Shown piece after piece: positions 35,421-44,516 of a stretch of DNA of 64,000 nucleotides (position 1 is its first letter; each line of letters starts with the position of its first letter). This DNA is from DATFNI01 sp963787205 (GTDB lineage: Bacteria; Bacteroidota; Rhodothermia; Balneolales; DATFMH01): the NCBI GenBank assembly GCA_963787205.1, contig CAWBCD010000029.1, positions 133,247 to 197,246 on the forward strand, in the 5' to 3' direction. Below the pieces are notes generated by a model. That model saw only the letters and a list, made by a program, of their open reading frames with translations, was not told the DNA's origin and searched no databases. The translations under genes were made by a program, and so were the position numbers.

Positions 35421-37349
35421 ATGAAATATACTTTATGCAAGGGTGCTTCGTGCGTCCTTCTTATTACACTACTTCTTCTGTTACAATCGATCCCCCCGTT
35501 ATGGGCTCAGAAGGCGGATACCAGCTATACCGGGCCAGAGGTACGCGTGACAGCTACGCGTATCAACCAGCCAGATTATCGCCAGCCGGTGCAGGTCAAC
35601 GTGGTGGATTCCCTGCCGCTTCGGTTTCTTTCCAACCAGAACCTTGGACTCGTCCTGCAATCCGTGACCACTGCCTTTGTGCAGGATAATGGTCCGGGCG
35701 GATTGGCTACCATATCACAACGGGGTTTCGATGCCCGGCAGACCCAGGTTATCTGGAATGGATTTGAACTGAATCATTCCATGCTCGGGTTGACCGATCT
35801 CGCGATGATTCCGTCCTCAACCATCAGCTCGGTTGAAATATCCCCCGGAAATATGGGAACATCATTTGGATCGGGAGGAGCTGGAGGAACCGTCATTTTA
35901 CACACCAAAAAGTTTGAGAATAGTGTTCGGTTGGGCAATGAGGTGGGTTCGTTCGGATCGGATCAGCAAACAGCCGGAGCCGGGTGGAGTAATAACCGGT
36001 GGAATCTGTCTGCCATCGTCTTTCACAGGCATGCCGCCAATGATTTCAGCTACTTCGATCCGTTTCAAAACAAGGAGCAGAAGAGGACACATAACGGGTT
36101 GGATGCCCGGCACATCCTGGTACAGGCCGGGTGGAAAAAAGGGCATTACCAGGTAAAATCGGCCCTCTGGTATGCAGGTGAGGAGAATAATATTCCCGGA
36201 TCGATTGTAAGCACCAGTGACGCCGGGCGGCAAAAAGACCGTTTCATTCGCTGGTATGCCGCAGCGACCACCTGGCAGGGAAGTACAAAATTTGGATTGA
36301 AGGCCTTTTACAACTTGTACAAACTGGACTTCGCTAACCCTGAGCAGCATGTAAACAGTGAGAGTACGGTCTATAATGAGGTCATTCGGGGATCGGTGAA
36401 TCATTATTTCGGCCATCAGTTAGAGCTGCATGGTTTGACATCGGTGGAGTATGACAGAGTTCGCACCAATAATTACCGTGATGGCAAGAGCCGGACGACC
36501 TGGAGCAACCTGTTGCAGCTCAATTATAATCCATGGCCGCGGTTATGGCTGTTTGGTGCCGGGCGCTATGATCATTATTCTGATTTTGGCGATGCGCTGA
36601 TTCCTTCAGTCGGTTTGAATTTTGAGTTGTTGAAAGATCACCTCTATCTCCGGGGCACATTCAAAAAAGACTACACGGCACCGACATTCAACGACTTGTA
36701 TTGGGCAAACGGCGGAAACCCGGACCTCAAACCGGAACGAAGTACAACGATTGAGACGGGTTTCGTCTACCGGATGAAAGTGCATCATTTTTCATTTAAG
36801 ATATCGCCGGAGGTTTATCGAAGCCGTCAGCATAACGGCATTCGCTGGGTTCCGTTTTCGGGGGGAACCACACCGGTCAACATCCAGGAATCGGAGATGA
36901 TGGGCCTGGAATTATCCACTCAAGCGGATTACAGCGCCCATAATTGGACCTTCTCACTGCATTACCTGCTTACGTTAACGCAGGCAAGGATTTTGAGTAA
37001 TCCCAAAAGCAGCAGCCAGGCCCTGGATAAGCAGATACGCTATGTCCCGCCAATCAGTCAAAAATTGTTCCTGGGGATAAGCTACCGGCGTCTCCAGATC
37101 TTTGTTAACAGGACCGGTATCGGCAAGCGATATACGACAAACGATCACAGCAGTCCCCTGGACCCATTGCCCCCTTATTCGGTGTGGAATGCCGGTGGAG
37201 GTTACCAACAGCCGGTCGGACCGTTTAAACTGGACGTAGATGCTACGGTCTATAACGTGTTCAATAAAGATTACCAGGTGATCGCCTGGTACCCGATGCC
37301 GGGCCGGAACTATCAACTCACGGCGTCAATCAGCTATCCATTCAAATAA
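35421..37349 (+). CDS. btuB: TonB-dependent cobalamin receptor, BtuB-like
   Basis: The 642-residue protein has a signal peptide (hydrophobic residues 10-24, cleavage near LWAQ), a plug domain (EVRVTATRI as likely TonB-box/plug start, ISQRGFDARQTQVIWNGFEL, SSVEISPGNMGTSFGSGGAGG) and a beta-barrel ending in an aromatic strand (ASISYPFK). The length is close to BtuB. The cobalamin riboswitch directly upstream makes B12 or another corrinoid the likely substrate. It would import this across the outer membrane with TonB-ExbBD, which is not in the window. The beta-propeller gene starts 19 bases downstream. Confidence 0.92.
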   Translation: MKYTLCKGASCVLLITLLLLLQSIPPLWAQKADTSYTGPEVRVTATRINQPDYRQPVQVNVVDSLPLRFLSNQNLGLVLQSVTTAFVQDNGPGGLATISQRGFDARQTQVIWNGFELNHSMLGLTDLAMIPSSTISSVEISPGNMGTSFGSGGAGGTVILHTKKFENSVRLGNEVGSFGSDQQTAGAGWSNNRWNLSAIVFHRHAANDFSYFDPFQNKEQKRTHNGLDARHILVQAGWKKGHYQVKSALWYAGEENNIPGSIVSTSDAGRQKDRFIRWYAAATTWQGSTKFGLKAFYNLYKLDFANPEQHVNSESTVYNEVIRGSVNHYFGHQLELHGLTSVEYDRVRTNNYRDGKSRTTWSNLLQLNYNPWPRLWLFGAGRYDHYSDFGDALIPSVGLNFELLKDHLYLRGTFKKDYTAPTFNDLYWANGGNPDLKPERSTTIETGFVYRMKVHHFSFKISPEVYRSRQHNGIRWVPFSGGTTPVNIQESEMMGLELSTQADYSAHNWTFSLHYLLTLTQARILSNPKSSSQALDKQIRYVPPISQKLFLGISYRRLQIFVNRTGIGKRYTTNDHSSPLDPLPPYSVWNAGGGYQQPVGPFKLDVDATVYNVFNKDYQVIAWYPMPGRNYQLTASISYPFK

Positions 37350-37368
37350 TCAAACTACAGAGGATGAG

Positions 37369-38730
37369 ATGAAACAGAGGTTACTCCCGTTATTTTTATT
37401 CGGTTTACTATTTATCCCTTATGCGGTCCTGGCTCAGCAGACATTACAAAATGTGTATGTGATCAACGAGGGCGATTATAGGGGGGGGAATGCATCCGTT
37501 ACCACGTACGATGTTTCAAATGGAACAACAGTCGGCAATGCATTTTACAAGAAGAATAAAGTATTTCTGGGCGATGTGGCCCAGAGCTCTACGGTGATTA
37601 ACGGCGACCTGTACATCCTCGTCTACGGAAGCAGTAAGATTTTCGTTACGGATAAAAGCACTCTTTCCCTGGTCAAGACCATCAATTATGACACCAATAC
37701 GGAAAAGGGTCCGCGGCAGATGGCGGCTGTGAACAGTAACAAGGCGTATGTTACAAATCTTGATAGCAAGAATATTTCAGTGGTTGATCTGACAAACAAT
37801 ACCATTACCGGTACGATTCCTCTTGGCAGTGGACCTGAAGGGATTGGCATAAGCAACGGGAAGGCCTATGTGTCCCTTAGTAACCTGGGGCAGGGTGATA
37901 GTGTAGCCGTGATCGATACAAAGACCGACCAGGTGATAAAGGATCTGAAAGTTGCGGATAACCCGGTCGATGTGGCCGTGGATAACCAGGGCCGCGTCTG
38001 GGTTGTCTGCGTTGGAAATTACGGTTACGACAGCAAGGGCAATTACAACCCCAAACTGGAAACATTTGGGAAAATTGAAGTTATTGACAGCAGTAATGAC
38101 TCAATTATCCAAACAATAGACGTTGGCGGGCATCCGGGGGATATTGCTTTGTTACCCTCGATGGAACGGGCTTATTACAACGACGGAGGGATTGTATCCA
38201 TTGATATGAAGACACTCACTGCACTTGGTGACACGCTGGTTACTGGTGCCTATTATTCCATGGATGTAGCGCATGATGACCAAAAACCGCAACTGTTTGT
38301 TGCAGATGCTGCCGACTATGTCTCTTCAGGAACCATTTATCGATATGATCTGACTTCGTCAATGCCAAAGAAAATTAGCAGTTTTTCTGCCGGCATTATT
38401 CCCGGTTCCTTCCAGTTTTTGTATACAGGAACTCCGCTGGCTATCGAGCCCACTGATCATAAACCTGGGACTTTCGCCTTGTTGCAAAACTACCCGAATC
38501 CATTCAATCCAACTACGACAATTCGATATCGTTTGAACGGGAGCGGTCAGGTTGAATTGGATGTTTATGGTATTACAGGCCGTTTGGTATCGCATCTGGT
38601 TGATGAGACACAAACAGCGGGAGAGCATGCCGTCCACTACGATGCCTCATCGCTAGCCAGTGGTATATACTTTTACCGGTTACAGTTTGATGGACAAATG
38701 CGCATCAGAAAGATGGTTTTAATTAAATGA
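37369..38730 (+). CDS. YncE-like beta-propeller with T9SS sorting domain (BtuG-like candidate)
   Basis: The 453-residue protein has a signal peptide (cleavage near VLAQQ). About residues 25-360 are repeated four-stranded blades, as in YncE/DUF5074 proteins, starting NVYVINEGDYRGGNASV and including LGSGPEGIGISNGKAYVS and VADNPVDVAVDNQGRVWVV. The last ~80 residues are a T9SS type A sorting domain (NYPNPFNPTTTIRYRL to IRKMVLIK). It is in the operon of the riboswitch-controlled BtuB. In Bacteroides the surface lipoprotein BtuG, also a beta-propeller, captures B12 for BtuB. Here the propeller would instead reach the surface by type IX secretion. The functional match is inferred from fold and context, not shown. 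Confidence 0.82.
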   Translation: MKQRLLPLFLFGLLFIPYAVLAQQTLQNVYVINEGDYRGGNASVTTYDVSNGTTVGNAFYKKNKVFLGDVAQSSTVINGDLYILVYGSSKIFVTDKSTLSLVKTINYDTNTEKGPRQMAAVNSNKAYVTNLDSKNISVVDLTNNTITGTIPLGSGPEGIGISNGKAYVSLSNLGQGDSVAVIDTKTDQVIKDLKVADNPVDVAVDNQGRVWVVCVGNYGYDSKGNYNPKLETFGKIEVIDSSNDSIIQTIDVGGHPGDIALLPSMERAYYNDGGIVSIDMKTLTALGDTLVTGAYYSMDVAHDDQKPQLFVADAADYVSSGTIYRYDLTSSMPKKISSFSAGIIPGSFQFLYTGTPLAIEPTDHKPGTFALLQNYPNPFNPTTTIRYRLNGSGQVELDVYGITGRLVSHLVDETQTAGEHAVHYDASSLASGIYFYRLQFDGQMRIRKMVLIK

Positions 38731-39338
38731 TGGTCGATTATAAGGTCATTGTTTAATGATACGATATTGGATATCTATGTATAGATTATAGTCTATGTTA
38801 TACAGATATAAATATTATGATAAATTGTATGATTCGTATGATATAATTCCCATAAAATATTGAAGAATATTCAGTATACAAGCATGTCTTTTTAAGTAAT
38901 TTGAACTCAAATGTTGTTTTGTGGAAACGCTTTTTCATACAACAACTGGATTCACTGATCGTTACTGAATTATCAGCGCAAGATATTGATACTTCGTTGT
39001 TTGTAACTTGTGGATAACTTTTAGAGTGCCCCATAACCCAGAATTAAGGCTTATTTCTCAGGGTTCATTCGAAGTATTGACCAAAAACCAGAAGAGGTCC
39101 ATAAATGAAAAGTTATTCCTAATGTGGATAACTATTGAAATTTGTGGAAAAAAAATCCGTTTTTTACTTGTCCTCTCATGGATCCCCTTCTATATTAGCG
39201 AAGAAGATGGTGACGCCTAGGCCGATGGATGCGCTCGCAATGTCACCAGCAACGATATTTTTTTTCAGGACTTGTTGTATCTATGATCCAAGTCTTTTTC
39301 CCTGGACTTTGAACTTTTAAGGCTGAACGGTATTGCCT
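38731..39338. other. AT-rich gap upstream of nrdJ
   Basis: This 608-base gap has no convincing gene on either strand. Its first ~200 bases are very AT-rich, with repeated ATAT/TATG text. The second half contains three DnaA-box-like sites (separate entry). No second cobalamin riboswitch is visible, and I did not recognise an NrdR box pair. Confidence 0.5.
39009..39150 (-). promoter_or_regulatory. Cluster of three DnaA-box-like sites
   Basis: TGTGGATAA at 39009-39017 and at 39122-39130 are both perfect reverse complements of the DnaA box TTATCCACA. TGTGGAAAA at 39142-39150 is the reverse complement of TTTTCCACA, which fits the relaxed form TTWTNCACA. All three point the same way within 142 bases, next to a strongly AT-rich stretch and in front of the ribonucleotide reductase gene. 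Either DnaA-controlled nrdJ expression, as for E. coli nrdAB, or a replication origin could explain this. Confidence 0.5.
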
Positions 39339-42300
39339 ATGAAATTTGAACGATTTTTTACCCAGAAAAACTGGTCAACTCCCTACGAAGAACTGAAATT
39401 TGAATCCCGCAAATCGGAAATCAAAAACCCGGACGGATCCACTGTGTTCAAAATGGACGACGTGATTGTACCGAAGGGTTGGACACAGGTTGCCACAGAT
39501 GTGCTGGCTCAGAAATATTTCCGGAAAGCCGGCGTCCCGGCAAAATTGAAGAAAATCAAGGAAAAGGGTGTCCCCGGATGGCTGCAACGCTCTGATGTCG
39601 ATGAGGAAGCGATGCAGGAGTTGCCAGAAGACGAACGGTATACTCACGAGCAGGATTGCCGCCAGGTATTCAACAGGCTGGCTGGTTGTTGGATTTATTG
39701 GGGATGGAAGCATGACTATTTCGACACCGAAGACGATGCAAAGATTTTTTACGATGAAATGTGTTACATGCTGGCCAACCAGATGGCAGCTCCCAACAGT
39801 CCACAGTGGTTTAATACCGGTCTTCATTGGGCATATGGGATAAATGGTCCTGCGCAGGGCCACTACTATGTGGAAGCCAAAACCGGCAAACTAAAGCGTT
39901 CTGAGGATGCTTACACCCATCCCCAGCCTCATGCCTGCTTCATCCAGAGCGTAAGGGATGACCTGGTCAACGAAGGCGGTATCATGGACTTGTGGGTGCG
40001 CGAAGCACGATTGTTTAAATATGGATCGGGTACCGGCACCAATTTTTCTGAACTGCGGGGATCTAATGAACCGCTCAGTGGAGGAGGCCGTTCATCCGGA
40101 CTCATGAGCTTTCTGAAGATTGGTGATCGCGCGGCCGGAGCTATCAAGTCGGGCGGAACGACACGCCGGGCAGCCAAAATGGTTACACTGGACCTGGATC
40201 ATCCCGATATCGAAGAATATATCAACTGGAAAGTACGCGAAGAACAGAAAGTTGCCGCTTTGGTCGCTGGTTCGAAGGCAACCGAGAAGCATCTGAAGGA
40301 AATTCTGCGTCTTTGCCACAAACCGATCGAGATTGAAGGCAGGGCCTTTAATGGTGCGGTAAGCCGCGACCCACGCCGGAATAAAGAACTGGCTCATGCT
40401 ATTGCTAAAGCAAAGAAGTCATTCGTTCCGCTCAATTATATAGAGCGGGTTATTCAGCTTGCTGCCCAAGGTGTTACGGATATTGAATTTGAGATATATG
40501 ACACCGACTGGAACTCAGAGGCTTATGCCACGGTGAGCGGTCAGAATTCGAATAACTCTGTACGGGTTCCCAATGCATTTATGAAGGCCGTAAAGGAAGA
40601 TGGTGAGTGGAACCTGTATGGCCGGGTTGAAAAACGAGATGCGCAGGCTGAAGGGCACGAACCCAAACCTTACAAAACCCTTCAGGCGCGTGATCTGTGG
40701 GATCAGATAGCCAACGCTGCATGGGCAAGTGCGGATCCGGGAACCCAATATCATGACACGATCAATGAGTGGCATACCTGCCCGGCTGATGGACCCATCA
40801 AGGCCAGCAACCCGTGCTCTGAGTACATGTTCCTGGACAACACGGCGTGTAACCTGGCTTCACTGAATCTGATCAAGTACTACGACTTCGAAACCAAGAA
40901 GTTTGACGTAAAGGCATTTCGGCATGCGTCGCGTCTGTGGACAGTAGTTCTGGAAATCTCGGTGTTGATGGCACAGTTTCCTTCTAAAGAGATTGCCGAA
41001 CTTTCGTATGTATTTCGCACATTGGGACTTGGTTTTGCCAATCTCGGAACACTATTGATGGTGCAGGGAGCACCCTATGACAGTGACCGGGGACGTGCAA
41101 TCTGTGGTGTCGTCACCAGCATCATGCACATGACAGCCTATGCGACCAGCGCCGAGATGGCAAAGGAATTGGGGGCATTTTCCGGATATGAGCGTAACAA
41201 AGAGAATATGCTACGGGTTATACGTAACCATCGCCGTGCGGCCTATCATGTTCCTCCGGAAGAATATGAAGGGCTGACCATCAAACCGATGGGTATCGAC
41301 GCCAGTATCTGTCCGGAATATCTGCTTAAAGCCGCACGCGAAGACAGCGACCGTGCATTGGAACTCGGGGAAAAATACGGGTACCGAAATGCCCAGGTAA
41401 CAGTTATCGCACCGACCGGAACAATCGGTCTGGTTATGGACTGCGACACGACCGGCATCGAACCCGATTATGCATTGGTCAAATTCAAGAAACTTGCCGG
41501 CGGCGGTTATTTCAAGATTATCAATCAGAGTGTGCCTGTTGCCCTGCGCAACCTTGACTACAGTGCTGCTCAAATCGAGGATATTGTAAAGTATGCCAAG
41601 GGACATGGAACCCTGAGAGGTTGTCCGACCATTACTCATGATCGTCTGCGTGAACTGGGCTTTACACCGGAAATTCTGGAAAAACTTGAAGAGTCGTTGC
41701 CCGGTGTGTTCGACATAAAATTTGCTTTCAACCAGTGGACACTCGGCGAAGACTTCATGAAAGAAAAGCTGGGAGTCAGTGAAGACCAATTGAACGACTG
41801 GAGCTTCGATATTTTCAAGCACCTTGGTTTCACGCGTGATGAGGTCGAAAAAGCTAACGACTATGTCTGTGGAACCATGACTGTCGAAGGTGCCCCGAAT
41901 CTTAAAGAAGAGCATCTTGCTGTCTTCGATTGCGCAAACAAGTGTGGACGTAAAGGCACACGGTACATTTCTGCCGGTGGCCACATCAAAATGATGGCTG
42001 CAGCACAGCCATTTATTTCGGGAGCTATCTCGAAGACCATCAACCTGCCAAATGAGGCTACGGTTGAGGAGTTCAAGGCTGCCTACATGCAATCCTGGGA
42101 ACTGATGCTCAAGGCCAATGCCCTGTATCGCGACGGTTCAAAGCTCAGCCAGCCTCTGAATACCATGGCGGATGTCCTAGAGGAAATCGAAGAGGACGAT
42201 GAAGAGCCACGCGTCGATCCGATCATCAAAACGACCGAGCGGATAATTCACAAATATGTGGCGGGCCGCCGCCGCCTGCCATTACGCCGAAATGGATACA

Positions 42301-42902
42301 CTCAAAAAGCCAAAATTGGCGGACAAAGTGTGTACCTGCGTACCGGCGAATATGAGAATGGCCAGCTTGGGGAAATATTCATCGATATCCACCGTGAGGG
42401 TGCTGCCTTCCGGAGCTTGATGAACTGTTTTGCCATTGCCATATCGCTCGGCCTGCAACACGGCGTTCCGTTAGAGGAATTCGTGGATGCGTTCGTCTTT
42501 ACACGCTTCGAACCAAGCGGACCCGTTTACGGAAGTCCTCATGTGAAGATGACCACCTCTCTTATCGATTATATTTTCCGTGAGCTGGCTGTCAGCTATC
42601 TCGGTCGCCAGGATCTGGCCCATGTGGGGCCGGATGAGATATTGCAGCGTACTCTCAAACCATCCGAACCTGAAATAACTGAACAAAGAGAAGTGAATCC
42701 GGAAAAAGCTGAAGAGCCGGAGCCGGAACATGTGCATACTTCGGAAGTGAAGGGTGCATTGTCGCCGGAGACAGATTATCAGCGTGCCAAGCAATTAGGC
42801 TATACCGGAGATATTTGCCCGGATTGTGGCAGCATGACGATGGTACGTAATGGTACTTGTATGAAGTGCGTCACGTGCGGATCAACAAGCGGTTGTTCGT
42901 AA
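39339..42902 (+). CDS. nrdJ: Adenosylcobalamin-dependent (class II) ribonucleotide reductase
   Basis: From the ATG at 39339 the protein has 1187 residues, typical of the long class II enzymes. It has an N-terminal helical region, NSPQWFNTGLHWAYG, the barrel with the active-site loop ASNPCSEYMFLDNTACNLASLN near residue 490, VTVIAPTGTIGLVMDCDTTG near 690, and a C-terminal zinc-ribbon tail CPDCGSMTMV...CMKCVTCGSTSGCS with redox cysteines. It makes deoxyribonucleotides without oxygen, using a B12 radical. No intein or frameshift is seen. A TTG two codons upstream is possible. It follows the B12-uptake operon, and no class I or III subunit gene is in the window. Confidence 0.96.
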   Translation: MKFERFFTQKNWSTPYEELKFESRKSEIKNPDGSTVFKMDDVIVPKGWTQVATDVLAQKYFRKAGVPAKLKKIKEKGVPGWLQRSDVDEEAMQELPEDERYTHEQDCRQVFNRLAGCWIYWGWKHDYFDTEDDAKIFYDEMCYMLANQMAAPNSPQWFNTGLHWAYGINGPAQGHYYVEAKTGKLKRSEDAYTHPQPHACFIQSVRDDLVNEGGIMDLWVREARLFKYGSGTGTNFSELRGSNEPLSGGGRSSGLMSFLKIGDRAAGAIKSGGTTRRAAKMVTLDLDHPDIEEYINWKVREEQKVAALVAGSKATEKHLKEILRLCHKPIEIEGRAFNGAVSRDPRRNKELAHAIAKAKKSFVPLNYIERVIQLAAQGVTDIEFEIYDTDWNSEAYATVSGQNSNNSVRVPNAFMKAVKEDGEWNLYGRVEKRDAQAEGHEPKPYKTLQARDLWDQIANAAWASADPGTQYHDTINEWHTCPADGPIKASNPCSEYMFLDNTACNLASLNLIKYYDFETKKFDVKAFRHASRLWTVVLEISVLMAQFPSKEIAELSYVFRTLGLGFANLGTLLMVQGAPYDSDRGRAICGVVTSIMHMTAYATSAEMAKELGAFSGYERNKENMLRVIRNHRRAAYHVPPEEYEGLTIKPMGIDASICPEYLLKAAREDSDRALELGEKYGYRNAQVTVIAPTGTIGLVMDCDTTGIEPDYALVKFKKLAGGGYFKIINQSVPVALRNLDYSAAQIEDIVKYAKGHGTLRGCPTITHDRLRELGFTPEILEKLEESLPGVFDIKFAFNQWTLGEDFMKEKLGVSEDQLNDWSFDIFKHLGFTRDEVEKANDYVCGTMTVEGAPNLKEEHLAVFDCANKCGRKGTRYISAGGHIKMMAAAQPFISGAISKTINLPNEATVEEFKAAYMQSWELMLKANALYRDGSKLSQPLNTMADVLEEIEEDDEEPRVDPIIKTTERIIHKYVAGRRRLPLRRNGYTQKAKIGGQSVYLRTGEYENGQLGEIFIDIHREGAAFRSLMNCFAIAISLGLQHGVPLEEFVDAFVFTRFEPSGPVYGSPHVKMTTSLIDYIFRELAVSYLGRQDLAHVGPDEILQRTLKPSEPEITEQREVNPEKAEEPEPEHVHTSEVKGALSPETDYQRAKQLGYTGDICPDCGSMTMVRNGTCMKCVTCGSTSGCS

Positions 42903-42935
42903 AGAGCGGCCGTTACCCCAAAATCCCCACATGAG

Positions 42936-42976
42936 ATCAGGCAGAGGATGGAGATCCTTCTGCCTGATTTTTTTTT
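42936..42976 (+). terminator. Rho-independent terminator of nrdJ
   Basis: ATCAGGCAGAGGAT at 42936-42949 pairs with ATCCT and CTGCCTGAT at 42954-42968 (one bulged T at 42959) around GGAG, followed by a run of nine T. It lies 34 bases after the stop. Confidence 0.92.
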
Positions 42977-43136
42977 GGTATATGCCAATCTTCTTACGGA
43001 TATTACCCTATGGTTATCAACGTAAAAGCCTTTCTGTAGACGTGTTTTTTTCCTACTGATAACCAGGCAGATACTTCGTCTGCAACAGGAAGGCCATCAA
43101 TTTGTTGAATACTAAGATCAAGATTACGGAGGTCAT

Positions 43137-44303
43137 ATGAAGATTGGCATTCTTACCGGAGGCGGCGACGTTCCTGGATTGAATTCATGCGTAAAAGCCG
43201 TTGCATACCGCGCAGCTGACGACGGTCACGAAGTCATTGGGATACGCAGGGGCTGGGGTGGATTATTTTGGTTAAACCGCGATGATCCCGAAACAATTAA
43301 GGAGTATACGATTCCACTCACAAAGGATGTGGTCCGTACAGTCGACCGATCAGGCGGAACATTTCTACACACCAGCCGTACAAATCCCGCCAATGTCCGG
43401 CAAAAAGATGTACCTGATTTCCTGAAAGATCCGGAACACCCGGAAGCGGAGGAAAATGATGAAACGATCCGGGATTTTACCGCTCATGTTTTAAAAAACC
43501 TGGAATATTTGGGTATAGACCGGCTTATACCTATCGGTGGTGATGATACGCTCAGCTTTGCTGAACGTCTTCACAGCGAAGGATTCCCGGTCGTTGCCAT
43601 TCCTAAAACCATGGATAATGATGTGTACGGTACAGATTATTGTATTGGTTTCAGTACAGCCGTAACACGAAGTGTTCAGTTTATCCACCAACTGCGAACA
43701 AGTACCGGTTCACACGAGCGTATTGCAGTAATCGAATTGTTCGGACGAAACAGTGGGGAAACCAGCCTGATCAGCTCTTATCTTGCGTGGGTCGATCGTG
43801 CATTGATCTCGGAAGTTCCGTTTGATCCGGAACGTCTTGCAGAACTTGTCATGCACGACAAGGCTCAAAATGCCAGCAATTACGCAATGGTGACTGTTAG
43901 CGAAGGCGCCCATATGATGGGTGATAAAATTGTTGAGTATGGAGAGATGGACGCTTATGGGCATAAAAAGCTGGGTGGAATTGGTGAAATAACCGGGGAA
44001 GCTTTAAAAAAGATAACCGGTGAAAATATTATCAACCAGCGTTTATCATACCTGATGCGTTCGGGTGCACCAGACGCTCTCGATCTGATGGTGGGCGTTA
44101 ATTACGCCAACATGGCGATGAGCCTCGTGCTAAGCGGAGCCAAGGGACGGATGGTGGCCCTGAGAGACGGAACTTATACCCATATACCAATGAATACTGT
44201 AACCAGCGGTATCAAAAGAGTAGACGTAGATGAACTCTATGATCCCGAGCAATACCGGCCTAAAGTACGTCATGTGCTCGGTAAACCGATGTTCCTGTAC
44301 TGA
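43137..44303 (+). CDS. pfp: 6-phosphofructokinase, probably pyrophosphate-dependent
   Basis: The 388-residue protein has the PfkA fold: ILTGGGDVPGLN at the N-terminus, IPIGGDDTLSFA, VAIPKTMDNDVYGTD and ELFGRNSGETS. At the two positions that separate donors (E. coli PfkA Gly104 and Gly124) it has Asp in GGDD and Lys in PKTMDND. Asp plus Lys is the combination of pyrophosphate-using enzymes, so I predict PPi as phosphoryl donor and a reversible step between fructose 6-phosphate and fructose 1,6-bisphosphate. A good ribosome site (ACGGAGGTCAT) precedes the ATG. It stands alone after the nrdJ terminator. If ATP proves to be the donor, pfkA would be the name. Confidence 0.88.
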   Translation: MKIGILTGGGDVPGLNSCVKAVAYRAADDGHEVIGIRRGWGGLFWLNRDDPETIKEYTIPLTKDVVRTVDRSGGTFLHTSRTNPANVRQKDVPDFLKDPEHPEAEENDETIRDFTAHVLKNLEYLGIDRLIPIGGDDTLSFAERLHSEGFPVVAIPKTMDNDVYGTDYCIGFSTAVTRSVQFIHQLRTSTGSHERIAVIELFGRNSGETSLISSYLAWVDRALISEVPFDPERLAELVMHDKAQNASNYAMVTVSEGAHMMGDKIVEYGEMDAYGHKKLGGIGEITGEALKKITGENIINQRLSYLMRSGAPDALDLMVGVNYANMAMSLVLSGAKGRMVALRDGTYTHIPMNTVTSGIKRVDVDELYDPEQYRPKVRHVLGKPMFLY

Positions 44304-44516
44304 TACCTGTTTATCAACAATACCCGCAGTATTTTTAAAATCTTCCGCGTATTAGGTTAGATTACAGTTTAAAAAGGGGAGCCTGAAAATCTTTCGGAAT
44401 AGGTTGGTTATAAACTGGTTTGGAATATTGGAAATCGATCATACCGAAAATGAGGATCACCAGAATTTTAATGACCCTTATTTATCGTTATAATTAAACA
44501 TTTGAAAATTAATGCT

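Noticed and set aside
41211..42092. Long minus-strand open frame (293 codons) inside nrdJ
   Set aside because: It lies antisense within a clear, continuous class II ribonucleotide reductase gene, and its translation shows no recognisable domain, as expected of a shadow frame in a well-coded gene.
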